Shown piece after piece: positions 1 to 5,638 of a stretch of 5,654 bases of DNA. The position numbers and the translations under genes are program-made. Source of the stretch: Armatimonadota bacterium (GTDB taxonomy: Bacteria > Armatimonadota > Fimbriimonadia > Fimbriimonadales > Fimbriimonadaceae); assembly GCA_023423495.1 (NCBI GenBank), contig JAFAFM010000269.1, forward strand, positions 1-5,654. Reading direction: 5' to 3'. Below the pieces are notes generated by a model, which was given only the letters and a program-made list of their open reading frames with translations, did no database searches and was not told the origin of the DNA. Positions within the stretch are counted from its first letter, which is position 1, and each line of letters starts with the position of its first letter.

Positions 1-336
1 GCCGAGGCCACCTACGCTAATAAGATCGAGAAGTGGGAATGTGAGCTGGACACCCGTCAGCCGGCGCAGAAGGAGTATGCAAAGTTTCGAGCATTTACGC
101 CTGTTCCCGGAGCCTTCGTGAAAACCAAATTTGGACTTTTGCGGGTAAGTGCGGCTAGATTGGGCACAATGCAGGGCCCTCCTGGTGTTGTAATGGGCAT
201 CGACTCCGGCTGCGAGGTCGCGTTCGGCGATCAAAGCATACGGCTATTGGAAGTGCAACCGGAAGGTAAAAAGAGGATGTCCGGCAGAGATTTTGCCAAT
301 GGCATGAGAATCAAACCTGGAATGCATCTCATCTAA
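1..336 (+). CDS. fmt: Methionyl-tRNA formyltransferase, C-terminal part (5' end outside window)
   Basis: This enzyme transfers a formyl group from 10-formyltetrahydrofolate to the amino group of Met-tRNA(fMet), making the cytoplasmic initiator for translation. The frame is open from base 1 to the TAA at 334-336, giving 111 residues and no start, so the gene begins upstream. What is seen is the end of the linker (an ATYANKI-like stretch at residues 4-10 of the fragment, close to the family's ATYA-K-) and the whole C-terminal OB-fold domain. That domain shows RAFTPVPGAF, which matches the family RAFNPWP region, and the characteristic end LLEVQPEGKKRMSGRDFANG followed by a PGMHL tail. The catalytic N-terminal domain lies outside the window. 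An internal ATG at 175 and the GTG at 118 are not starts, because homology runs through them. A propeller gene follows after 7 bp on the same strand and is probably co-transcribed. The assignment is firm. Confidence 0.95.
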   Translation, partial: AEATYANKIEKWECELDTRQPAQKEYAKFRAFTPVPGAFVKTKFGLLRVSAARLGTMQGPPGVVMGIDSGCEVAFGDQSIRLLEVQPEGKKRMSGRDFANGMRIKPGMHLI

Positions 337-343
337 ACGCACC

Positions 344-1642
344 ATGCAAGACAAACAACCCAAGATCGTTCACAAGCTCCTGGTCCGCACTTTTATTCTG
401 CTTCTGGCGGTGGCGGCGGTGTGCGTCGGGATTCAGTGGGTGTTGAAGTGGCGAAAGGACCCCGATAGCGGCACGGCCGACACCAACCAAATGATCGCGG
501 CCATCCAGATACATGAAGAGGGTCAACAAGCCGTGCTGTTCGACGCTTCAGGGAACAAAACGCCGAGCCCTGAATATCAGCCGGGCAAGACTGATCGGGA
601 CCTAGCATGGCGTCCTGATGGCAATCGTCTCTTTTTTGTCAGTGATCGCAAGCAGGATTCCTTCCAGATTTACCGGTGGAATCCAGCCCGCGGGGCCGTC
701 GATCAGAGATCTACCGGAACCCTCAGCAAATTTGACCCGAGCTTCCCAATCGTCGATCTATCCGAATCAGCTGCCTTAGCATCCGCCGGACAAAAAGTTT
801 TGATCACCCAAGGAGGCTTCGTATTGGAATACGACCTCAAAGAGAGCACTTCTCAGCAGTTGCTTCCCCCACCCTCGGGTGTAACCGTTGGCGCTGAGGA
901 AGGAGCTGGCGGTTCAGGACAATTGGATGCCCTCTACAAGCGATACGGCAATGCCTTTCGCGTCGCAAGGTGGATTAAGGGTGGAGCGTACATTGCGGCA
1001 ATCATGAAGGGTGATGAACAAGAAACCCTGATCATTCAGCAAATGACCGCTGCCACTGGGACTCCCGAAGAGCAAATGCTCCAACTGGCCCCCAGGGCGG
1101 TAATGGGCGGCGACCGCATCGACATGGATGTGGATCCGAAGACCGGCAACTTGGTCTTCACCGTACTAAATTTCCAGTTTCCGGACCGAGACAACATTCC
1201 CGAGCGGAACATAAAGAATGGCCGCGTGGTGAAAGACTTTGTCAACGGAATCTTCATTTACGACCCGAGCAAACCGACCGAGGAGGCGTTACTCCCCATC
1301 GCCATCAGCAACGATCCTAAGAACGCCTTTGGACCCGCCGTGTGCGGTCCTGACGGAAGCAAGGTCATGGTCACAACCGGCTCGTACGATGGAGCGACTT
1401 ACACGCCGGCCGGCCTGGCTATTTTGCCAAACACACCGGGGGGAATCCAATCGGGCACCCCGCTCATTGGCGGAGCTATATACGAAGCTTCCTGGCACCC
1501 GGCAGGCACAAGTGTGACCTACATCAAGCGAGAGGGCGGGAAGCGGTCGATCTATAAGATCAATGTGGATGGGAGCGGGGAAACTAAAGTTTCGGACGAC
1601 GGAAACTACATGACTCCGTTCTTCAGCCCACAGTCGAAATAG
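344..1642 (+). CDS. Membrane-anchored TolB/PD40-like beta-propeller protein, function unknown
   Basis: I do not recognise a specific named gene. The 432-residue product has a short basic N-terminus, then one strongly hydrophobic segment at about residues 13-34, followed by a basic WRK. This fits a signal anchor with the rest outside the cytoplasmic membrane. There is no lipobox cysteine. The outer part carries PD40/WD40-like repeats of the TolB type. The clearest is at residues 86-113 (LAWRPDGNRLFFVSD, then QIYRWNP). Others are at about 329-362 (PAVCGPDGSKVMVTTGS) and 380-410 (EASWHPAGTSVTYI, then IYKINVDG), with weaker ones near 203-232 and 258-308. The protein stops just after the opening strand of another repeat (TPFFSPQSK). 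Residues 175-177 are a PPP run. The ATG lies 7 bp after the fmt stop without a clear Shine-Dalgarno sequence, so translation may be coupled. A binding or scaffold role in the envelope is inferred from the fold only; it is not TolB itself, since no tol/pal genes are nearby. Confidence 0.8.
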   Translation: MQDKQPKIVHKLLVRTFILLLAVAAVCVGIQWVLKWRKDPDSGTADTNQMIAAIQIHEEGQQAVLFDASGNKTPSPEYQPGKTDRDLAWRPDGNRLFFVSDRKQDSFQIYRWNPARGAVDQRSTGTLSKFDPSFPIVDLSESAALASAGQKVLITQGGFVLEYDLKESTSQQLLPPPSGVTVGAEEGAGGSGQLDALYKRYGNAFRVARWIKGGAYIAAIMKGDEQETLIIQQMTAATGTPEEQMLQLAPRAVMGGDRIDMDVDPKTGNLVFTVLNFQFPDRDNIPERNIKNGRVVKDFVNGIFIYDPSKPTEEALLPIAISNDPKNAFGPAVCGPDGSKVMVTTGSYDGATYTPAGLAILPNTPGGIQSGTPLIGGAIYEASWHPAGTSVTYIKREGGKRSIYKINVDGSGETKVSDDGNYMTPFFSPQSK

Positions 1643-1645
1643 AAC

Positions 1646-1897
1646 TTACTTTGCCGCGTTGATGGCTTGGTGTCCGATCACATCGATCACCAACATGAGC
1701 AGCATGAATCCAATCCCCATGTAAAGGGTCAGTTTCGACATAAAGTCGTCGAAGCTGGCCTTTCCTTTGAAGGTTGTGCGAACGCCACCGCCGCCGGACA
1801 TCGCGTCGCCCTTTCCAGTAAGGAACACAAGCGCGGAAAACAGCACGGCCACAACCATACCGATCACGATCAGAATAATGTAGATACTGTTTAACAC
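1646..1897 (-). CDS. secG: Preprotein translocase subunit SecG (GTG start)
   Basis: SecG is the small membrane subunit of the SecYEG channel and assists SecA-driven protein export. The 83-residue product has the family's two-helix plan: a first membrane segment at about residues 3-27, a cytoplasmic glycine-rich loop with LTGKGDAMSGGGG at 26-38, and a second membrane segment at about 56-77. This length is near the short Gram-positive-type SecG and below the roughly 110 residues of E. coli. I chose the GTG at 1897-1895 because SecG normally begins directly with the first helix. A longer open frame to 2017 would add 40 residues encoded inside the upstream gene and unlike SecG. A weak TTTAGG precedes the GTG by 6 bases. 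It lies 20 bp after the CBS-DUF1385 gene on the same strand, probably one transcript, and ends 3 bp from the convergent propeller gene. The identity is strong and the start is good but not certain. Confidence 0.92.
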   Translation of the reverse strand: MLNSIYIILIVIGMVVAVLFSALVFLTGKGDAMSGGGGVRTTFKGKASFDDFMSKLTLYMGIGFMLLMLVIDVIGHQAINAAK

Positions 1898-1917
1898 GAC
1901 GAGCCTAAAAGGATACC

Positions 1918-3030
1918 TCAGATGGGCAGATTCCAGCCAAAGATGGCCGAAAGTCCAGCGACTATTCCGTAAACGGTAAAGCTGCCTGCCATCACGTGGA
2001 AGATGCCACTGTTCCAAAGCCGGTGTGCGATGGAAACGTGTACATTGCGAACTCGGCTCTGCCTCTCTAGGAGTTCCAGGCCAGAGCGAATACCCATCTC
2101 AATTTGCTTGTCGGTTGGGGGTTTCGTCGTCACCCAATATTGCATCCATCCTCCCAGACGCCGCCAGAGCAAAAGGGTGCCTATGAGGGCGATCGTCAGT
2201 CGGAGCGACTCCGGCTGAATGAGCTTGTTCGCCGCGATGCTCAAGAAGATGGTCCCACCAACCGCCAAATTCGTACCACAGCGAGGATGCACGCGGGGCA
2301 TTCGCTTGACGACGCTAGGAATCAAAGGCTCACCTCGTTCGATGGCATGGACAACCATATGTTCCGCCGCATGGATCCCCGAGATTGGGAGCAGGCGAAA
2401 GGCTCCCGCAAACATCGCGAACATCGCAAAGCTGGATACCAGGTCGGCCGCGGTCATCGTGGTGCCCTTCGCCACCAGCCAGTTGAAAAGATAAATGCTT
2501 AAGATCGAGGCCGTAGTTAGGATCGTGAATAGGACCGCCCCAGTTGACACAAGGGCCCAACCCTTGGCTCCAGCTCCAACGGAACCGGAGGTCAGGTAAA
2601 CACCAAAGGGCGTTGCCATCCCACCAACCAATGGTGGACGAAGCGGCGCGACCTCTTGCCCGTATAGGTCGGAGGCGTTCAATAGTCCAACGAGCCGGTT
2701 GTCTTCATCGACGACCACAAGCTCACCCACATTGAACGTGTCGAATGCTCTCAAAGCTTCGGAGCCCGATTCGTAAAGCTTTACGATAGGGACGCGCTCA
2801 TCGAAAGCTTCCTCGACGCCGTGAAAATCGGGAATTCCGGCGCCTAAGGCATTGGCCAACGACCTTTCGCTTACCACGCCACGCAAGTAGCCGTTATCGA
2901 TGATTGGCAGCAGAGTCGAGCCGCTTTCTCTCAGTCGTGCCACCGCGCCACCGATTGTCTGTTCTGCGCCTGCAAACGTGGCGGATCGCATGAAGCGGGA
3001 AACGGGCAGGTGGAGCGGATTCACATCCAT
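1918..3030 (-). CDS. CBS-domain / DUF1385 (YqhQ-like) fusion membrane protein
   Basis: The 370-residue product has a soluble N-terminal part with two CBS repeats (about residues 8-62 and 74-125). Each shows the typical strand pattern, such as LLPIIDNGYLRGVVSERSL and GELVVVDEDNRLVGLLNASDL. Paired CBS modules usually bind adenine nucleotides and control an attached domain. The rest resembles DUF1385: VGGMATPFGV at 135-144 corresponds to the family's GGxAVxEGV region. The HAAEH at 220-224 with the HPRCGT at 248-253 match its conserved HGAEHK and HPRCGT motifs, and IEMGIRSGLELL at 310-321 resembles its closing helix. Hydrophobic segments lie near 158-185, 196-214, 256-268, 276-289 and 343-366. 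The H, E and C residues suggest a metal site, but this is inference, and the biochemical function of DUF1385 is unknown to me. The ATG at 3030 has only a weak GGAT upstream. The gene leads a two-gene unit with secG and is divergent from pfkA. Confidence 0.82.
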   Translation of the reverse strand: MDVNPLHLPVSRFMRSATFAGAEQTIGGAVARLRESGSTLLPIIDNGYLRGVVSERSLANALGAGIPDFHGVEEAFDERVPIVKLYESGSEALRAFDTFNVGELVVVDEDNRLVGLLNASDLYGQEVAPLRPPLVGGMATPFGVYLTSGSVGAGAKGWALVSTGAVLFTILTTASILSIYLFNWLVAKGTTMTAADLVSSFAMFAMFAGAFRLLPISGIHAAEHMVVHAIERGEPLIPSVVKRMPRVHPRCGTNLAVGGTIFLSIAANKLIQPESLRLTIALIGTLLLWRRLGGWMQYWVTTKPPTDKQIEMGIRSGLELLERQSRVRNVHVSIAHRLWNSGIFHVMAGSFTVYGIVAGLSAIFGWNLPI

Positions 3031-3040
3031 GGTTACGCCG

Positions 3041-3061
3041 ATCCATTATGGGTCATCCATT
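3041..3061. repeat. Two direct ATCCATT repeats 14 bp apart
   Basis: ATCCATT occurs at 3041-3047 and again at 3055-3061, with a shorter ATCCAT at 3025-3030 overlapping the start of the leftward gene. The repeats lie in the only divergent control region of the window, so they could be operator half-sites. Seven-base matches can also arise by chance, and the spacing of 14 bp is not a full helical turn multiple. Confidence applies to a regulatory meaning; the repeats themselves are plainly present. Confidence 0.2.
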
Positions 3062-3081
3062 TAGGATAAGCTCTTTGGGCC

Positions 3082-3088
3082 AGGAAGG
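3082..3088 (+). promoter_or_regulatory. Ribosome binding site of pfkA
   Basis: AGGAAGG lies 11 bases before the ATG at 3100, slightly far but a strong match to the Shine-Dalgarno consensus. A second purine run, AGAAGG at 3094-3099, abuts the ATG and is too close to act alone. It supports the ATG at 3100, which also gives the standard PFK N-terminus. Confidence 0.6.
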
Positions 3089-3099
3089 TACTCAGAAGG

Positions 3100-4062
3100 A
3101 TGGAAAGGATCGCCGTTATCACCAGTGGAGGAGACGCACCCGGCATGAATGCCGCGATTCGCGGTGTCGTGCGGGCGGCTATTGGCCGAGGTGCGAAGGT
3201 GATCGGCTTCCACCACGGCTACGAAGGCATCATTCAGAACGAAGTCGTCCCGATGGATTCCAAATCGGTTGGCGGCATCATCACTTACGGTGGCACAATT
3301 CTTAGAACCGCGCGCAGCAAGGAATTCATGCAGCGTTCCGGACGGGAGAAAGCCGTCCAAAACCTCCACGAGAATGGGTGTGAGGGAGTCGTCGTAATTG
3401 GGGGCGATGGCTCGTTGATGGGTGCTTTGAAGCTCCATGAGGAATTCCAGTTTCCCGTGATGGGCATACCTGGCTCGATCGACAACGATATTTCTGGCAC
3501 TGACTTCTCGATTGGGTTCGACACTGCGGTAAACGCTGCCCTCGATGCGATCGACCGGGTGCGCGACACCGCCTATTCCCACGAGAGGGTCTTCGTGATC
3601 GAAGTGATGGGCCGAAGAAACGGCTTTATCGCCTTGGAGGCAGCATTGGCGGGAGGCGCCGAAGCGGTCCTTATCCCTGAGATCCCTTACTCGTTGTTGG
3701 AAATCTGTGACCAGCTCCGTCAGTCGGCGGAGAAGGGGAAGCGAAGTTCGATCATCATCGTCGCGGAAGGCGCCGCAAAAGCCGGAGAAATCAAAGAGTT
3801 CATCCAACGCAATACTGGCTTTGAGGCGCGCAATCTGGTGTTGGGCCACATGCAAAGGGGTGGATCGCCGACGGCATTTGATCGTGTCTTGGCCCTAAGG
3901 TTGGGCGCTTTTGCCGCGAATCGGCTATTAAGCGGTTTTCGAGGCGAAATGGCCGGGGTGGATGGCACCAAGCTTGTCTCCCACCCTTTAAGTTACGTCC
4001 TCAGCACGGAACGAACCATCGACCCGGAGAAGCTTCTGCTGGCCGAGGTCATGGCCCAGTAA
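3100..4062 (+). CDS. pfkA: ATP-dependent 6-phosphofructokinase
   Basis: This enzyme phosphorylates fructose 6-phosphate to fructose 1,6-bisphosphate, the committing step of glycolysis, in the cytoplasm. The 320 residues match E. coli PfkA (320) end to end. Seen motifs: TSGGDAPGMNAAIRG at 8-22, GGDGS at 101-105, PGSIDNDISGTD at 124-135 with the catalytic Asp128, MGRRNG at 170-175 and LGHMQRGGSP at 248-257. Gly104, and Gly125 in place of the Lys of pyrophosphate-using enzymes, point to ATP as donor. Substrate residues known from E. coli are kept (Arg72, Arg163, Arg172, Glu223, Arg244, His250, Arg253). The position of E. coli Thr125 is Ser126. Many effector-site residues persist (Arg21, Arg25, Arg155, Glu188, Lys212, Lys214), but the equivalents of Arg54 and His215 are Ser54 and Ser216, so allosteric control is likely but may differ. 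A PfkB-family kinase follows after 6 bp. Confidence 0.96.
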   Translation: MERIAVITSGGDAPGMNAAIRGVVRAAIGRGAKVIGFHHGYEGIIQNEVVPMDSKSVGGIITYGGTILRTARSKEFMQRSGREKAVQNLHENGCEGVVVIGGDGSLMGALKLHEEFQFPVMGIPGSIDNDISGTDFSIGFDTAVNAALDAIDRVRDTAYSHERVFVIEVMGRRNGFIALEAALAGGAEAVLIPEIPYSLLEICDQLRQSAEKGKRSSIIIVAEGAAKAGEIKEFIQRNTGFEARNLVLGHMQRGGSPTAFDRVLALRLGAFAANRLLSGFRGEMAGVDGTKLVSHPLSYVLSTERTIDPEKLLLAEVMAQ

Positions 4063-4068
4063 AACGAC

Positions 4069-5007
4069 ATGGTTCTGACCGTCACCCTCAATCCATCAGT
4101 TGACCGGGCCATGTTCGTGGAGCAGGTCAAGATGGGTGACACGAACCGGGTTGTCCGTGCCGAAACGGATGCGGGTGGCAAAGGCGTGAATCTTTCGAGG
4201 GTTTATAGCGAACTCGGAGGGGAAACCGTCGCCACGGGGTTTTTGGGGGGTGGTCCTGGTGCGTTTGTCCGCAAAGTGCTCACCGACCAGGGCCTGCCTC
4301 ATTGCTTCATCGACGTTGCCGGCGAAACGAGAACCAATATCAGTATCGAGGACTTGTCAGGTTCCTTACCAACAACATTCAACGAACGCGGTCCCGAAAT
4401 TGGAGCTGACGACATTGAGCGGCTGGTCGATGCCATTGCAAACCATATTCCTCACGCTACCTGGATTTCAATGGGCGGTTCCCTGCCACCCGGAGCTCCG
4501 ACGGACATGTTCAAGCGCCTCGTGGAAATGTCGCGCTCGCTTGGAGTGAAGAGCTTGGTCGATGCGGATGGCGAAGCCATGAAGCTTGCCATGGAGGCGT
4601 CGCCGGACATGATCAAGCCGAATCAAAAAGAGGCGTCCCGCTTGTTGGGCAGAAATTTGCCCGGGCGAAATGAGGCACTCGAGGCAGCCGTGGAACTTTA
4701 CGAGCGACTTGGAGGTGGAGACAAAATCGCGGTCATCAGTCGGGGCGCGGCGGGAGCGGTGATGGCTTGCGCGGACGGAGTCTTCGACGGAGTCAGCCCG
4801 AATGTGGAGATGAAGAGCACCATCGGCTGTGGAGACTCGATGCTTGCCGGAATTCTCTGGGGAATCGCGCAGGGCGAATCTATGGAACAGAGCTTCAAGT
4901 GGGGACTTGCAGCAGGCGCGGCAACGGCATCGACCGACGGTACTGGGATCGCTCGACGGCCGGTAGTAGAAAGACTTCTCCCGCTTGCGCGGTGCAAGTC
5001 CGAATGA
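4069..5007 (+). CDS. PfkB-family hexose-phosphate kinase, 1-phosphofructokinase (FruK)-like
   Basis: The 312-residue product belongs to the ribokinase/PfkB fold, unrelated to PfkA. It begins MVLTVTLNPSVDRA, typical of the FruK/LacC/PfkB branch. It has AGGKGVNLSR at 35-44 (sugar-phosphate binding), GGSLPPGAP at 136-144, KPNQKEA at 183-189 and STIGCGDSMLAG at 250-261, where Asp256 is the expected catalytic base and the preceding glycines form the anion hole. The last motif is closest to the STVGAGDSM of E. coli FruK, with Cys254 replacing Ala. Possible substrates are fructose 1-phosphate, fructose 6-phosphate or tagatose 6-phosphate; sequence reading alone does not decide. No fructose PTS or lac/tagatose genes are in view, so a role in general glycolysis beside pfkA is possible. 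The ATG is 6 bp after the pfkA stop with no good Shine-Dalgarno sequence, which suggests translational coupling in an operon. Family assignment is firm and substrate uncertain, so no symbol is given. Confidence 0.9.
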   Translation: MVLTVTLNPSVDRAMFVEQVKMGDTNRVVRAETDAGGKGVNLSRVYSELGGETVATGFLGGGPGAFVRKVLTDQGLPHCFIDVAGETRTNISIEDLSGSLPTTFNERGPEIGADDIERLVDAIANHIPHATWISMGGSLPPGAPTDMFKRLVEMSRSLGVKSLVDADGEAMKLAMEASPDMIKPNQKEASRLLGRNLPGRNEALEAAVELYERLGGGDKIAVISRGAAGAVMACADGVFDGVSPNVEMKSTIGCGDSMLAGILWGIAQGESMEQSFKWGLAAGAATASTDGTGIARRPVVERLLPLARCKSE

Positions 5008-5034
5008 CGTCGACCGGCTCTCAGATGCTACAAT
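5004..5034 (+). promoter_or_regulatory. Candidate extended -10 promoter for efp
   Basis: TGCTACAAT at 5026-5034 fits an extended -10 element (TGn followed by TACAAT, one mismatch to TATAAT). ATGACG at 5004-5009 matches four of six -35 bases with a 19-bp spacer, long but tolerable with an extended -10. It overlaps the stop codon of the upstream kinase gene. Transcription would start near 5041 and give a leader of about 28 bases that keeps the efp ribosome binding site. This would let efp be expressed apart from the glycolytic pair. It assumes a housekeeping sigma factor with the usual consensus. Confidence 0.45.
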
Positions 5035-5054
5035 CACCCCGATCCCAACGCAAT

Positions 5055-5059
5055 AGGAG
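5055..5059 (+). promoter_or_regulatory. Ribosome binding site deciding the efp TTG start
   Basis: AGGAG lies 9 bases before the TTG at 5069-5071, an ideal spacing. The next in-frame ATG is residue 12, which would remove the conserved SDFKNG beginning of EF-P, so the TTG is the best start. Confidence 0.75.
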
Positions 5060-5068
5060 CGATTAGTT

Positions 5069-5638
5069 TTGGCGGTTGATACCAGCGATTTCAAGAACGG
5101 AATGCATTTTCTCATGGACGGCGACGTGTATACGATCGTCGAATTCCAGCATGTTAAACCAGGAAAGGGCGGCGCCTTCGTAAGAACGAAGCTACGGAAT
5201 TTGAAAACGGGCCGGACGCTTGAAAAGACCTTCCGATCCGGAGAGCGAGTCGAACCTGTTTTCGTTGAGAAGATGAAGATGCAGTTCCTCTATCGCCAAG
5301 GGGCCGAGATGGTGCTCATGGACTTGGATTCTTATGAGCAGATGTCGGTGGCACCGGAAGCGCTGGGTGACCAATCTCGCTACCTCAAAGAGGACATGGA
5401 GATCACCAGCCTCGTAGCGAATGGCGAAACCCTGGGATACGAATTGCCGAACTTCGTTGAGCAAGAAGTCGTGGAAACTGATCCGGGTTATCGGGGTGAC
5501 ACCGTGAGCGGTGGAAGCACCAAACCGGCGAAACTGGAATCAGGGGCGACCGTTCAGGTTCCATTTCATATCAACGTCGGTGATATGATTAAGGTAGACA
5601 CGCGAACCGACGACTACGTAGAGCGCGTCAAGAAGTAG
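5069..5638 (+). CDS. efp: Translation elongation factor P (TTG start)
   Basis: EF-P enters the ribosomal E site and relieves stalling at consecutive prolines. The 189 residues equal the usual family length and cover all three domains. The KOW-like domain I (about 1-65) has TSDFKNGMHF at the start and the exposed loop HVKPGKGGAFVRTKLRN at 28-44. Lys33 at the loop tip is the position modified in many bacteria (lysylated in E. coli, other groups elsewhere), in contrast to the Arg of rhamnosylated types. Domain II spans about 68-125. Domain III (about 130-188) holds DPGYRGDT at 138-145 and the EF-P signature around KLESGATVQVPFHINVGD at 155-172. No modification enzyme is in view, so the chemistry at Lys33 is unknown. 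A TTG start is supported by AGGAG at 5055-5059. It lies 61 bp after the kinase gene, with its own candidate promoter. The identity is very secure. Confidence 0.97.
   Translation: MAVDTSDFKNGMHFLMDGDVYTIVEFQHVKPGKGGAFVRTKLRNLKTGRTLEKTFRSGERVEPVFVEKMKMQFLYRQGAEMVLMDLDSYEQMSVAPEALGDQSRYLKEDMEITSLVANGETLGYELPNFVEQEVVETDPGYRGDTVSGGSTKPAKLESGATVQVPFHINVGDMIKVDTRTDDYVERVKK

Larger units (their letters stand above)
3031..3099. promoter_or_regulatory. Divergent intergenic region, expected to hold promoters for pfkA and the CBS-DUF1385/secG unit
   Basis: These 69 bp separate two divergent start codons, so both transcription units should start here. Elements are weak. A CATAAT on the minus strand (3050-3045) resembles a -10 box but has no TTGACA-like partner and would leave a leader of only about 8 bases. 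TAGGAT at 3062-3067 on the plus strand is a poor -10. I cannot place either promoter with confidence. The role is inferred from gene orientation. Confidence 0.45.

Noticed and set aside
118..336. A separate 72-residue gene starting with GTG at 118
   Set aside because: The frame is open upstream to base 1 and Fmt homology continues through it, so it is the tail of fmt.
1898..2017. N-terminal extension of secG by 40 residues to an ATG at 2017
   Set aside because: The extra residues are encoded inside the 3' end of the CBS-DUF1385 gene, are hydrophilic and unlike SecG; the GTG at 1897 starts exactly at the first helix.
2411..2428. Tandem 9-bp repeat (aacatcgcg / aacatcgca)
   Set aside because: It encodes the hydrophobic AMFAMF part of a membrane helix in the CBS-DUF1385 protein; two copies are unremarkable.
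2104..2502. 132-codon plus-strand open frame inside the CBS-DUF1385 gene
   Set aside because: The composition is low-complexity, polar and Arg-rich with no family resemblance; it is antisense to a well-supported gene.
3031..3099. A riboswitch or attenuator ahead of pfkA
   Set aside because: The leader is under 70 bases, shows no conserved aptamer sequence and no hairpin followed by a T run.
3048..3305. Open frame starting at an upstream ATG before pfkA, in another frame
   Set aside because: No ribosome binding site and an Arg-rich product; it runs into pfkA out of frame.
3061..3855. 264-codon open frame on the minus strand opposite pfkA
   Set aside because: It lies wholly antisense to a certain gene apart from a short overhang, the product has no recognisable domain, and its length is explained by codon bias of the opposite strand.
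4468..5115. 215-codon open frame on the minus strand opposite the PfkB-family gene and the start of efp
   Set aside because: It overlaps two certain genes and its Arg/His/Ser-rich product is typical of an antisense shadow.
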